Numbered from the stretch's first letter, positions 17,856 through 27,710 are shown. The stretch: 64,000 nt of DNA from Candidatus Rifleibacteriota bacterium (GCA_905236675.1 CAJOND010000015.1:1-64000), one strand, 5' to 3'. Notes: a model not told the origin generated them from the letters alone. Program-made: numbers and translations.

Positions 17856-18902
17856 ATGTCTGATTTATCTAAAATATGGGATTTACTAAAAGAAAAAGGG
17901 GTTTCAGATATTCATCTGTTCCCTGACCAACAGGTGTATTATCGTGCTAATGGACTTCTTGATAAGATCGATATGATTGTTCGAGAAGACCAGATAAAAA
18001 AAATCATTCTTTCTACAAGCACACCAAAAGCAAGAGAAATACTAGGTCATCAACGACAGGTTACTTATGCTGAAAATGTTGATGGAATAGGAAGATTACG
18101 TTTTTCTGCCTTTTTTGATAGAGGACGTTTTGCTCTTTCTCTGCGTGTTATAAGTAATACTTTTATAGAATTAGACGATTTAGGCTTAAATGATACTCAG
18201 AAAAAGTTACTGTCACAGCATTCAGGTTTGATTCTGGTTGGAAGTCCATCCTGCGAAGGTAAGTCAACAACTATTGCTTCTATTCTCAATTATATAAATA
18301 ATAATTATGAAAAAAATATCTATACCATTGAGAACCCTGTTGAAATTGTTTATCAGGATAATCAGGCGGCATTCATACAACGTAGTATTCCTGTAGATAT
18401 ATCAGATTTCTATAATGGTTTACTCGAAGCATATCGTGTTGACCCAGATATAGTAGTAACAGATTCTATAGCATATTCTGATACTGTTAATCAGGCTTTG
18501 AATCTTTGTGAATCAGGTTGCACTGTAATTGCCGCAACAGATGGCGGAGATTGTTTACAGATTATTGAAAGAATAATCAATATGAGATCTCCAGAAGAAC
18601 GAGAGAATGTAAGACAAAGACTATCTTCTCAACTTAAAATGATAATTAGTCAGAGACTGGTTCCTCTTTCTGATAATACTGGCCGAAAAGCTATTTTTGA
18701 TGTATTCATTAATACTATTCAGATGAAAACACTGATTAAAAATAATAGTATGAGTATGCTTAGAACAATTCAGAGTCAAAACGAAGCTGCTGGTATGATG
18801 ACTTTTGATAAACAGCTTAAGTCTCTATTATGGAAGCATATGATAACTCAAAAAACTGCTTTGGAATTTGCTATAGATAAAACTAACATTAATATAAATT
18901 AA
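17856..18902 (+). CDS. Degenerate PilT-like protein (probable pseudo-ATPase)
   Basis: PilT-family protein, 348 residues, ribosome site AGAGGT upstream. Compared with the two upstream copies, the P-loop is SPSCEGKS (first glycine lost, GK kept). The Walker B GEMRD is replaced by VTDSIAYSD, so the catalytic glutamate is missing. The His box LHT is replaced by ATDGGD, and the Asp box is ENPVEI rather than EDPIE. The N-terminal PAS-like domain (VSDIHLFPDQQVYYRANG) and overall length are retained, and there are no stop codons or frameshifts. It therefore looks maintained as a non-catalytic or regulatory subunit, not decayed. Confidence 0.85.
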   Translation: MSDLSKIWDLLKEKGVSDIHLFPDQQVYYRANGLLDKIDMIVREDQIKKIILSTSTPKAREILGHQRQVTYAENVDGIGRLRFSAFFDRGRFALSLRVISNTFIELDDLGLNDTQKKLLSQHSGLILVGSPSCEGKSTTIASILNYINNNYEKNIYTIENPVEIVYQDNQAAFIQRSIPVDISDFYNGLLEAYRVDPDIVVTDSIAYSDTVNQALNLCESGCTVIAATDGGDCLQIIERIINMRSPEERENVRQRLSSQLKMIISQRLVPLSDNTGRKAIFDVFINTIQMKTLIKNNSMSMLRTIQSQNEAAGMMTFDKQLKSLLWKHMITQKTALEFAIDKTNININ

Positions 18903-18913
18903 GAGGTTCATCC

Positions 18914-19972
18914 ATGATTATTAAAAATTTAATTGAAAAAGTATTCGAATCCGGTGGAAATGAATTGCATATGAAAATTGGATCTAAACCTCTTATGCGA
19001 AACAAGAACAACATATTAAAAGCTATGGATTTTCCTGCTTTAATAGAAAAAGATATGGAAGATTTGCTTAATGAACTTCTTACCAAAGATGAAATATCAA
19101 AATTTGAAAGAAAAGGGGTTTATGAAACAAATTGTTTTGGGAAACCTCCCTGTAATTTCAGACTTTCTTTATTTCATTCACAGCAAAAACCTATCGCTTA
19201 TATAAAAATAATCAATGGTAATATTCCTTCTCTTTCTGAAATAGGATTTCCAGAAGATGTAGCTAATTTATTAAGTGCAGCAAAAGGTTTATTTATTCTT
19301 TCTGGACCATCACGCTCTGGAATATCAACATCTATGGCAGCTTTAGTTCAATTTATGAATAATAAATTCAGGCGACATATTTTAGTCATAGAAGATCCTA
19401 TAGAATTTTACTATCAGCCTAATGAATGTATTATTTCTCAGCGTCAGTTTTCTAAAGATATTTATAAAATAGAACAAGGCATTAATTTTGCAAAGAGAAT
19501 GGATGTTGATACTCTTGTAATAGGTGATTTAAAAAGGGATATTCCTTTTAAAAACGTGATAGAATATGTTGCTGGCGGTCATCTTGTTCTTCTTTGTATG
19601 CAAAATCTTGGCTTTTCTAGCACTCTTGAGAAATTAGTCTTTTCTATTCCTGAAGATAATAGGGAATACGTAAATCAGGTTCTTGCTGAAAATCTTCTAG
19701 GAGTTTGTTCGCGAGCTCTTATTACTGGCTCAAATGGTAAAAAAGTTCCAGTTCATGAAATACTTATACCTAATAAAACTACTTCTGGAATCATAGCAAT
19801 GGGTAAGTATACTCAAGTGAGAAACAATATAAGTGCTGCGGGTAGTGGCAGTATTTTATTTGATACTGATAAAGGAAGACCTGGATCTGTTGCAGAAAAG
19901 CTAGCTAATGGAGAAATTGATAAACCAGCTGCTGATGCATTCTTAGAATATTTTAAGAGTACCATGTCATAA
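18914..19972 (+). CDS. PilT-like protein lacking the Walker A lysine
   Basis: Fourth PilT-family paralogue, 352 residues, starting 11 nt after the previous gene with an AGAGG ribosome site. The P-loop reads GPSRSGIS, with isoleucine in place of the essential lysine. Walker B is VIGDLKRD (Glu replaced by Asp, one-residue change in spacing), and the His box is LCMQNLGF. The Asp box VIEDPIEFYY is well kept. It is full-length with an intact frame, so I infer a conserved inactive subunit of a hetero-oligomeric ring or a regulator. A terminator follows at 19988. Confidence 0.85.
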   Translation: MIIKNLIEKVFESGGNELHMKIGSKPLMRNKNNILKAMDFPALIEKDMEDLLNELLTKDEISKFERKGVYETNCFGKPPCNFRLSLFHSQQKPIAYIKIINGNIPSLSEIGFPEDVANLLSAAKGLFILSGPSRSGISTSMAALVQFMNNKFRRHILVIEDPIEFYYQPNECIISQRQFSKDIYKIEQGINFAKRMDVDTLVIGDLKRDIPFKNVIEYVAGGHLVLLCMQNLGFSSTLEKLVFSIPEDNREYVNQVLAENLLGVCSRALITGSNGKKVPVHEILIPNKTTSGIIAMGKYTQVRNNISAAGSGSILFDTDKGRPGSVAEKLANGEIDKPAADAFLEYFKSTMS

Positions 19973-19987
19973 ATTTGTTTTGTTTTT

Positions 19988-20024
19988 AAAAAGCCATGCA
20001 AACATTCTTTGCGTGGCTTTTTTT
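19988..20024 (+). terminator. Terminator closing the PilT operon
   Basis: AAAAAGCCATGCAAA / TTTGCGTGGCTTTTT hairpin with one G-T pair and a T run. Confidence 0.9.
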
Positions 20025-20120
20025 TGATTGTATAAATTTATATTGTTTTTATTAGAAGAGTTGTTATAGAATACACACAAATAAATGATTTACACATTTT
20101 TTTATATGGGAAGATAATAC

Positions 20121-22202
20121 ATGAATTCACACTCTAATCCATTAATGCAGCGTGATGGTCTGCCAAAATTCGATCAGATTAAAGCTGAAGATTTTGTTCC
20201 AGCAGTTAAAACTGTTTTTACTAAAACTGAAAAGGTTCTAAAAGATGTTGAAGAACATTCGGAAGCTACTTGGGATTCCTTGCTCAAGCCTTTTGAAGAT
20301 ATTGATTTAGATTGGGAATATACTTGGAGTGTTCTTAATCATCTTAAATCTGTTAAAAATTCTGATGCTTTGCGTAAGGCATTTGATGAGCTTATGCCTG
20401 AATGTATAAATATTTCATTAAAAATGTCTCAGAGCAAACCTAGATATAATCGATTGGTTGCTTTACGTGACAGTATAGCTTTCAGCAAATTCAATGATGC
20501 AAAAAAGCGTATTATTGAGTCACAGATTCGTTCAGCAGAAAAAAGCGGAATTGCTTTAGAGGGTGAAAAGAAAGAACGTTTTAATAGTATAGTTAAGAGG
20601 ATGACAGAAATTTCTAATAAATTTTCTAATAATCTCTTAGATGCTACAAAAGCTTTTGGCCTGATAATTAATGATAAAGCCGATACTGAAGGTTGGCCAG
20701 ATATGCTGAAGATTCTATCTGCTGTTTCATATGCCAAAAAGCATGATACTAGACCTAGCCCACAGAACGGACCATGGCTTATTACTCTTGATGGTCCAAG
20801 CTACCTGCCGTTTATGCAGCATTGTCGAAATAGAGATTTACGTTTTAAAGTTTATGATGCTTATACCACAAGAGCTTCTTCTGGAGAATTTGATAATTCT
20901 GGTTTGATTGTTGAATTGCTTAAACTTCGCAAAGAACAGGCTCAATTACTTGGTTATAATAATTATGCAGAATTGAGTTTGAGCAGCAAAATGGCTCAGA
21001 ATATTGATAATGTTAAAAAGATGATCAATGAGTTGGAAGAAGCTTCAAAACCAATAGCAGTAAAAGAACAGGAAGAATTAGTTAAATTTGCTCACGAAAA
21101 TGGTTTTGAAGGTGATTTAATGCCTTGGGATACTCACTTTTGGTCTGAAAGACAGAGAGAAAAGCTATATGCATTTAAAGAAGACCAAATAAGACCATTC
21201 TTTCCATTACCTAGAGTGTTAGATGCTTTATTTAAGCTTTGCAACAAGCTTTATGGAATTACTATTAGAAAATCTGATTATTCGAAGATTCCTAAATGGC
21301 ATGAAGATGTAATGTTTTTCAATATCTTTGATGAACAAGACAACATGATTGCGCATTTTTATTTAGACCCATATTCACGCCCATCAGAAAAACGTGGCGG
21401 AGCATGGATGAATACTTGCAGAAACAGACGAATTTATAATGGGAAAGTTGTAAGACCTGTTATTTATGTTATCTGTAACGGAACACCAGCGATGGATAAC
21501 CAGCCATCACTAATGAGCTTTTATGAAGTGAATACTCTATTCCATGAATTTGGTCATGCACTACAAGGGATGCTAACAACAATTGATGAAGCAGATGCAT
21601 CTGGTGTTGCTAATGTTGAATGGGATGCCGTAGAATTAGCAAGTCAATTTATGGAAAACTGGTGTCTGAACCGAGAAACCTTCTTTGGAATGGCTAAGCA
21701 CTATAAAACAGGTGAAACCATACCTGTAGAATTCTATGAAAAAATTAAAAATTCTGAAAGATATAGAGCAGCTTATGCTATGCTTAGACAGTTGTCTTTT
21801 GCGAAGATAGATCTCTATTTGCATAGTGATTATGATGTTAATGGTAAAGAAACTCCATTTGAAGCTTTTGAAAGAATTAACAACGAAACATGCCCGACAA
21901 AGCTTTATAAAAATGACAGATTCTTGTGCTCTTTCTCACATATTTTTGCGGGTGGTTATAGTGCTGGTTATTACAGCTACAAATGGGCTGAAGTATTAAG
22001 TGCTGACGCATTTGCAGCTTTTGAAGAAGCTGGACTTGATAACGAAGAAAAATTGGTCGAAATAGGCCATCGTTTCAGAGACACAGTTCTAGCTCTTGGT
22101 GGTAGTAAACATCCTGCTGAAGTCTACAGAATGTTCAGAGGAAGAGATGCTACAACAGCAGCTTTATTAAGACATAGTCTAGGTATTGGCGAAAACGAAT
22201 AA
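20121..22202 (+). CDS. prlC: M3-family oligopeptidase
   Basis: Zinc metallopeptidase of the M3 family (oligopeptidase A / Dcp-like), 693 residues, the normal length. The active site is FHEFGHALQ at about residue 475, with the third zinc ligand in the following E-rich segment (NVEWDAVELASQF). Other family blocks are DPYSRPSEKRGGAWM and the C-terminal FAGGYSAGYYSYKWAE. It is cytoplasmic, degrades short peptides and may help recycle signal peptides. The start has GGGAAG upstream. The assignment prlC versus dcp is by overall resemblance only. Confidence 0.93.
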   Translation: MNSHSNPLMQRDGLPKFDQIKAEDFVPAVKTVFTKTEKVLKDVEEHSEATWDSLLKPFEDIDLDWEYTWSVLNHLKSVKNSDALRKAFDELMPECINISLKMSQSKPRYNRLVALRDSIAFSKFNDAKKRIIESQIRSAEKSGIALEGEKKERFNSIVKRMTEISNKFSNNLLDATKAFGLIINDKADTEGWPDMLKILSAVSYAKKHDTRPSPQNGPWLITLDGPSYLPFMQHCRNRDLRFKVYDAYTTRASSGEFDNSGLIVELLKLRKEQAQLLGYNNYAELSLSSKMAQNIDNVKKMINELEEASKPIAVKEQEELVKFAHENGFEGDLMPWDTHFWSERQREKLYAFKEDQIRPFFPLPRVLDALFKLCNKLYGITIRKSDYSKIPKWHEDVMFFNIFDEQDNMIAHFYLDPYSRPSEKRGGAWMNTCRNRRIYNGKVVRPVIYVICNGTPAMDNQPSLMSFYEVNTLFHEFGHALQGMLTTIDEADASGVANVEWDAVELASQFMENWCLNRETFFGMAKHYKTGETIPVEFYEKIKNSERYRAAYAMLRQLSFAKIDLYLHSDYDVNGKETPFEAFERINNETCPTKLYKNDRFLCSFSHIFAGGYSAGYYSYKWAEVLSADAFAAFEEAGLDNEEKLVEIGHRFRDTVLALGGSKHPAEVYRMFRGRDATTAALLRHSLGIGENE

Positions 22203-22223
22203 ACTAGATATGGTGTTAAAAAA

Positions 22224-22982
22224 TTGTTAAGACTAGATAAATACTTGGCTGATACTGGCATTGGTTCAAGAAGTGAAGTAAAAAAAATACTGAAACTTGG
22301 ATTAGTATCCGTAAATGGTAAGTCAGTAAAAGATTCTTCTTTTAAGATTGAACCCGAATCAGATAAAGTAATTTATAATGGTAAAGAACTGGTTTATCAG
22401 AAGTATCATTATTATTTGTTAAACAAACCAGCAGGCTGCGTAAGTGCTACAAGAGATGGTTTAAGCCAAACTGTCCTGGATTTTTTGCAAAATGAGCCAA
22501 CTAGGGATTTGTTCCCGGTTGGCCGCTTAGATAAAGATACCGAAGGGTTATTGCTCATAACCAATGACGGAATTTTAGCTCACAATCTATTATCCCCTAA
22601 AAAACATGTTGATAAAAGTTATATAGCTTTTGTAGATAAAAAATTAAATCAGGAACAGATTGCTGAATTTAAGTCTGGACTTGATATAGGGGATGAATCT
22701 TTTACACTGCCAGCTGGAATATATGAAGCTTCTTTGTCTGAAATAGAAAATGGCCTTATGAATGCTTCGATAAAGCCTGAATATGAAATAGCATATATAG
22801 TAACTTTAAAAGAAGGGCGTTATCATCAAATAAAAAGAATGTTTGCACACTTTTCTTCTGAGGTGGTTTATCTTAAAAGACTAACTATGGGTTCACTTAC
22901 CTTAGATAATAATTTGATGCCAGGTCATTACCGAACTTTATCTAAGACTGAAATAGATTGTTTGTTTTCTTGTAATAGTTAA
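22224..22982 (+). CDS. Pseudouridine synthase, RsuA/RluB family
   Basis: A 252-residue enzyme that isomerises a specific uridine in rRNA. An N-terminal S4 RNA-binding domain (RLDKYLADTGIGSRSEVKK) is followed by the synthase domain with catalytic motif GRLDKDTEGLLLITND and the start-of-domain LLNKPAGC. The order and length fit RsuA-type 16S rRNA synthases. Translation appears to begin at a TTG, since no ATG is available in frame at the right place and the S4 domain starts immediately after. It follows the oligopeptidase gene by about 20 nt. Confidence 0.9.
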   Translation: MLRLDKYLADTGIGSRSEVKKILKLGLVSVNGKSVKDSSFKIEPESDKVIYNGKELVYQKYHYYLLNKPAGCVSATRDGLSQTVLDFLQNEPTRDLFPVGRLDKDTEGLLLITNDGILAHNLLSPKKHVDKSYIAFVDKKLNQEQIAEFKSGLDIGDESFTLPAGIYEASLSEIENGLMNASIKPEYEIAYIVTLKEGRYHQIKRMFAHFSSEVVYLKRLTMGSLTLDNNLMPGHYRTLSKTEIDCLFSCNS

Positions 22983-23039
22983 ATCTTTTTTATTATAGTT
23001 TTATAACAGTTTTATTTTTTTGTAATATATTACGACAAA

Positions 23040-23072
23040 AAAAAGACCTGCTGTGAAGCAGGTCTTTTTTTA
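23040..23072. terminator. Bidirectional terminator
   Basis: AAAAGACCTGCT / AAGCAGGTCTTTT with a 3-nt loop and T/A runs on both sides. It separates the convergent pseudouridine synthase and ygeW genes. Confidence 0.92.
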
Positions 23073-23090
23073 GAAATTATTCTAGATTAA

Positions 23091-24284
23091 TTAGAATTTA
23101 ATTCTCTTTCTTGCTTTTTCAACTTGAGCAGCAAGCATTTCTGGAACATTGGGGAATCTGGTGGTGAGCATCATTGCAGCGATGATGTATGGTTTGTAAC
23201 CAGCTTCTTTGTAGGTTTCTACTCTGTATCTATCGAATACAGAAGCAGCAACTTCACCGTGTTCGCAACTTACATCAGTAATGTCTGCTGGTAAGCAGTG
23301 CATGTAGAGGCCCTTACCATTCTTTGTAAGTTTCATCTTTTCTTCGGTGCATTCCCAATCCATGAATTTAGCATTGTTGGCAAGACACTTCTTTTCGAGT
23401 TCTTTCAAACCTTCAGTGTCATTTTGTTTGAGAAGTTCAGTTCTCTTACCCATAACAGCATATGGAGCCCAGCTCTTTGGATATACGATATCAGCATCTT
23501 TGAATGCTTCGTCCATAGTCTTAACAACTTCGAACTTACCACCAGTTCTTTCTGCATTTGCTTTTGCAACATCCATAATTTCTGGAATCAAAGTATATTC
23601 TTCTGGATGAGCAAGAGAAACATGCATACCGAATCTGGTCATAAGAGCTATAACGCCCTGTGGAACTGATAATGGCTTACCATAGCTTGGAGAATAAGCC
23701 CAAGTCATAGCAATCTTCTTGCCTCTTAAGTTTTCAAGACCGCCGAAATATTCTTTCAACCATGCCAAGTCTGCCATAACCTGAGTTGGGTGGTCATAGT
23801 CGCACTGGAGGTTAACGATTGCTGGTCTCTGAGGAAGAACGCCCTGTTTGTAACCATCATCAAGAGCAGCACCGACTTCTCTCATATATTTGTTACCAGC
23901 ACCAAGATACATATCATCTCTGATACCGATTACTTCAGAAAGGAAAGAAATCATGTTAGCTGTTTCACGAACGGTTTCGCCGTGAGCAATCTGAGATTTC
24001 TTTTCGTCAAGGTCTTGAACAGCAAGACCAAGGAGATTACAAGCTGAAGCAAAAGAGAATCTTGTTCTTGTAGAGTTATCACGGAAGAGAGAAATACCTA
24101 AGCCAGAATCAAAAACTTTTGCAGAAATGTTTTCTTTTCTCATTTGCATAAGCAAACGAGCCATAGAAAGGATGCATTTTAGTTCGTCATCTGATTTTTC
24201 CCATGTCCAAAGGAAGTCATGGCGGTAAAGGTCGGTGTTGTAGGTCTTAATTTCTTCTAATAGAGCTTTAATTTCACGATTCAT
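23091..24284 (-). CDS. ygeW: Knotted carbamoyltransferase YgeW
   Basis: Aspartate/ornithine carbamoyltransferase-fold enzyme of the YgeW family, 397 residues. The carbamoyl-phosphate loop is FRDNSTRTRFSF near residue 68, and HGETVRETANMISF, CDYDHPTQVMADLAW and MHCLPADI are family blocks. YgeW proteins are linked to anaerobic purine (including urate) and ureido-compound catabolism together with YgeY, YgeX and carbamate kinase; the natural substrate was long unknown. Here ygeY is next to it and carbamate kinase lies 7 kb away. Codon use and GC are slightly higher than in neighbouring unknown genes, suggesting high expression. Confidence 0.93.
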   Translation of the reverse strand: MNREIKALLEEIKTYNTDLYRHDFLWTWEKSDDELKCILSMARLLMQMRKENISAKVFDSGLGISLFRDNSTRTRFSFASACNLLGLAVQDLDEKKSQIAHGETVRETANMISFLSEVIGIRDDMYLGAGNKYMREVGAALDDGYKQGVLPQRPAIVNLQCDYDHPTQVMADLAWLKEYFGGLENLRGKKIAMTWAYSPSYGKPLSVPQGVIALMTRFGMHVSLAHPEEYTLIPEIMDVAKANAERTGGKFEVVKTMDEAFKDADIVYPKSWAPYAVMGKRTELLKQNDTEGLKELEKKCLANNAKFMDWECTEEKMKLTKNGKGLYMHCLPADITDVSCEHGEVAASVFDRYRVETYKEAGYKPYIIAAMMLTTRFPNVPEMLAAQVEKARKRIKF

Positions 24285-24356
24285 TATGTTTTATTATCCT
24301 TTATAATTTTTCAAACTTTGTAAGAATAACAAAGTTTTATATTTTATTAACTTTTT

Positions 24357-24486
24357 TAGAGATAAGAGATTAGAGTTTAGAGGTTAGGGATTTGTTTAGA
24401 ACTCAAACTATCGATTATTAAAAAATTATCGTTAGTCCGCAATTTAAACAATCCTCTTTTCTCTTACCTCTTATCTCTTTTTTCTA
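24357..24486. repeat. Degenerate inverted pyrimidine/purine repeat
   Basis: The ygeW-ygeY spacer has AGAGATAAGAGATTAGAG near 24358 and, inverted, CTCTTACCTCTTATCTCT near 24464-24479. The block 'AAACAATCCTCT' (about 24446) recurs at about 32662, where the flank also contains AGAGATAAGAGATT. This is therefore one of two related copies bracketing the catabolic cluster. Confidence 0.55.
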
Positions 24487-24487
24487 A

Positions 24488-25774
24488 TTACTTATGGGCT
24501 ATATTCCAAGCATACATTGCATAGAATGCAGAAGCCATTTCAAGGTCATCAACAGCACACTTTTCATTTGGGAAGTGAGCAAGAACTTCGTTACCAGGAC
24601 CAAAACCAATCATTGGGATCTTGTGAACGCCGTTAATTGTAACGCCGTTGGTAGAGAATGTCCATTTGTCAACCTTTGGAGCTTTGCCGTAGAGTTCTTT
24701 ATAAGCTTTGATACCAGTCTGAACAACATGTTCTGATTCTGGAAGCTTCCAGGTTGGGAAGTATTTTTCCATACCATACTTAGTGCCAGTCCAAGCAACT
24801 TCGTCATAGTGAAGAACAGTAATTCTTGCCTGACCAATTTCTGGACCAACTTTAATGCCAGCTCTCTTTAAGCAGTCTTCAACTTCTGCACAGCAGGATT
24901 CTTTGGTTTCACCCCAGGTCATACGTCTGTCAAGGTGGATGTGAACGAAGTCAGCTACAGCACAGAGTGATGGGCTACCAGACTTAAATTCAGAAATAGT
25001 TACGGTACCTTTGCCTAAGAAGTTATCTTCGTCTGGCTGTAATCTTTCGTTGAGTTTTTCAATTTCGAGAGCAAACTTAGAAGCTAAGTAAGCAGCATTT
25101 ACACCGCGTTCTGGAGCAGAACCATGGCAGGAAAGTCCACGGAAATCAACACCGATTTCCATTCTTCCACGGTGACCACGATATACATTAAGATTTGTTG
25201 GTTCAGTAGAAATTACGAAATCTGGTTTCTTAATCAAACCCTGTTTTACATCTTCGTTAATGATGTAGTTCCAGCAGAGACCGTCGCAGTCTTCTTCCAT
25301 TACTGAACTTACAACATAATAAGTAACATCTTCTTTTTCAGCAAAACCCATTTCTTTGAGGATTCTACCAGCAGTAATAGCAGAAACGATACCGCCTTCC
25401 TGGTCAACAGAACCACGGCCGCAAACACATTCAGTTGGTTTGCCATCATTTCTATCTTTGAGAGTGCTCATCTGAACTAAACCGTCAAAAGGTTTAAATT
25501 CAGTCCAGTTTTCTATATTACCAACACCGACAGTATCAACATGGCCGTCGATAGCAAGAACGGTCTTACCATTACCAATACGACCAATAACGTTACCTAA
25601 ACCATCGATGATTACTTCATCAAAACCAGCATTGTGCATTTGTCTTTCGACTTCGTGCTGTACATCGCCTTCCTTCATACTTTCAGAAGGAATTCTTACC
25701 AATCTTGCAAGACCTTCAGCAGTGTCTTTGCGGTACTTTTTAGCGAGTTCTAGAACTTTTGCTGCATTACTCAT
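24488..25774 (-). CDS. ygeY: YgeY-family M20 hydrolase
   Basis: M20/ArgE/DapE-like metallohydrolase, 428 residues. Metal-binding and catalytic motifs: AIDGHVDTVGVG (His and Asp), GRGSVDQEGG and VVSSVMEEDCDG (general-base Glu and metal Glu). YgeY proteins are annotated as selenium-metabolism-linked hydrolases because of their genomic partners, and belong to the ygeW/ygeX/ygeY group associated with anaerobic purine-derived amino-acid breakdown. Here the gene lies just upstream of ygeW, same strand, 200 nt apart with a repeat element between. The exact substrate cannot be read from sequence. Confidence 0.92.
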   Translation of the reverse strand: MSNAAKVLELAKKYRKDTAEGLARLVRIPSESMKEGDVQHEVERQMHNAGFDEVIIDGLGNVIGRIGNGKTVLAIDGHVDTVGVGNIENWTEFKPFDGLVQMSTLKDRNDGKPTECVCGRGSVDQEGGIVSAITAGRILKEMGFAEKEDVTYYVVSSVMEEDCDGLCWNYIINEDVKQGLIKKPDFVISTEPTNLNVYRGHRGRMEIGVDFRGLSCHGSAPERGVNAAYLASKFALEIEKLNERLQPDEDNFLGKGTVTISEFKSGSPSLCAVADFVHIHLDRRMTWGETKESCCAEVEDCLKRAGIKVGPEIGQARITVLHYDEVAWTGTKYGMEKYFPTWKLPESEHVVQTGIKAYKELYGKAPKVDKWTFSTNGVTINGVHKIPMIGFGPGNEVLAHFPNEKCAVDDLEMASAFYAMYAWNIAHK

Positions 25775-25883
25775 TCCAATCCATTCTCCAATTCTTTTAA
25801 ATGATAAAAAAAACTTGTGAAAATATTATACTTATCGTTTCATAAATAAACAACTATTTTTGAAAATAATTTATAGTTTTTTA

Positions 25884-26031
25884 TTATTCTATTTCGTATT
25901 GAGTGAGAGCAAAAATAAAATAAAGTAGTGAAGCTATAACTATTACGTAAACCATTCCTTCACTACTTGCTAAGTCCATTGCAAATCTATTAGAGAAACA
26001 ACTATTTCTTTTCTACAAGTGTTTCTTACAT
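25884..26031 (-). pseudogene. MFS transporter remnant
   Basis: Reading leftwards from 26031, the first ten codons (ATG TAA GAA ... GTAGAAAAGAAA) match the start of the intact MFS gene (29074). They are joined directly to sequence matching its last 40 or so codons (compare 25884-26003 with 27896-28013, nearly identical). About 1 kb of the middle is deleted. The remnant follows a disabled sensor gene, exactly as the intact MFS gene follows the intact sensor gene. Confidence 0.85.
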
Positions 26032-26034
26032 ATG

Positions 26035-27549
26035 TTATGACTCAATCATATCTTCATCTTGAGACTTTAAAAGAACAAATTCAAAATCAATTTTAAATAA
26101 ATTGTCTTTTATTTCTGATTTAATACAAGAACCTAGAATATATAATAGCTCTTGTATGATTGGTATATTAATGCTTTCAGATAATTCTATCTGTTCTCCC
26201 CAATCTTCAGATGAAATATTCCTTGAAATAGCATCTGCTAGATGCATTTTATTCTCATCTAATCCTTGAGTAGAAACAGCAAAAGTCTGTCTTAATATAA
26301 CATCTTTATTTCTTTCTTCAATCATTATTGTTTTAGAATAGACAGTTGAATCAAACAGGTTTAGGCATAATTCATATATATGACCAATTAGTTCTTCATA
26401 AGAAATAACAGGTCCGTACAATATTTTAGGAATTTCCTTATCAATATCATAGATGACTTTTTCGACTTTTTCTTTAAGATGAATGTCGTTTTTTAATTCT
26501 GTTAAAATATTGCTATTAACTTCTGCAATAGAGAAATTTTCCAATTCTTTTTCTCTTTTAGAATATTTTAACTCGCCTAAGGTCAATAATCTGTCTGCAA
26601 ATTTTTCAATTTTTTGTTTTTCTAAATTTATTTTTTCTTTTATTGTTTTTTGATCTTCTATTTTACTCAAAGAATCTAATTTTTCTGCAGTATATCTTAA
26701 TATACTGGAAGTCCTTTGAAACTGACTACCTATAGAAGTAGATGTTTGATCAGCAAATTTTTTAGCTACAAGAAAATTTTGAAAAATTGTCTGGCGGCTT
26801 TCATTAAGCATAAATGTAAATCTTCTGGTGAACCATACAAAAGTTCCCAAAAGCATTGCCAAAGATATAGAAACAATAAAAGCTCTCTTGGTTGCGTCAA
26901 CCATAGGCTTGCATCTGTCATCCAATTCATTTATTCGTAAATCACCACCAAGAGTACCGACTAAATTTTTCTTACTATCGTAAATTGGTGCATAGGCAGA
27001 GTAGAATGTACCCCATTTGTCAGTATATACGTAATCGGCAACCATAGCTTTCTTTTCATTGAAGACTTTTACAAGCAATTGATCTGCATCATCATATAAA
27101 GTCATAGGAATTGATGGTTCCAGACTAACTGCGTCAGTATAAAGAGGTTTGCCGTCTTCATCTATAGAAACAGGATCAAATATATAATATACTTTGCCAT
27201 CTTTTACTGTATTGACATATAAATAAGAAAGATGTTTTGTTCCTATTCTTACTTTCTGAAGAAGTCTGGACATTTCTTGGTAATCTTCTCTCTCAAAATC
27301 CTTTGGACTATTGAAAGTAGCTATTTTGTCACCATCAAGGCAGGCAGCAATGCCAGAAACGGTTCTCAATAAACCGTCTCTTATTTCCTAGTGAAGGACA
27401 TCCATAGAGTTTGTATAAATAAAATAAGCAGTTATAAAAGTAAGCAATAAAGCAAATATACCAAGTGTAATACCTTCAATTGCTGGACTTATAGTATATT
27501 TCTTTGCCTTCTCAGGAGTGTCTTTATTAACTGAATAAATATTATCCAT
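26035..27549 (-). pseudogene. Cache sensor paralogue broken by amber codon
   Basis: Near-identical paralogue of the sensor at 29071-30609. The true start is ATG at 27549 (MDNIYSVNKD). After the membrane helix, codon TAG at 27388-27390 replaces the His of the paralogue (VLH-stop-EIRDGLL versus VLQHEIKDGLL). An internal methionine-like start downstream could give a 444-residue protein lacking the first membrane helix, which would not be membrane-inserted normally. The Cache domain, second helix and degenerate kinase-like part are otherwise intact, so the loss is recent. The adjacent MFS partner is also destroyed. Confidence 0.85.
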
Positions 27550-27552
27550 TGG

Positions 27553-27710
27553 TTCCTCTCTATTTATTAATTATTAATCTTATCGGAAGTTTGACTGTTT
27601 AATATGAGATAACACATATCAAAGTCGCATTGGCGGCTAATTTTTTTTTGTCTAATTTTTGCTTTGTTTTTTTCGTTATGCGATATAATTAGATGAATCA
27701 GGAGTTGAAT
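27553..27710 (+). promoter_or_regulatory. Relic transposase promoter region
   Basis: A TATAAT box (27684-27689) lies about 19 nt after TTGCTT, and CAGGAG (27699-27704) is a ribosome site for the broken reading frame at 27711. The remaining sequence is leader for the leftward sensor pseudogene. Confidence 0.4.

Noticed and set aside
23298..23669. Long frames antisense to ygeW
   Set aside because: Shadow of a strongly conserved coding region.
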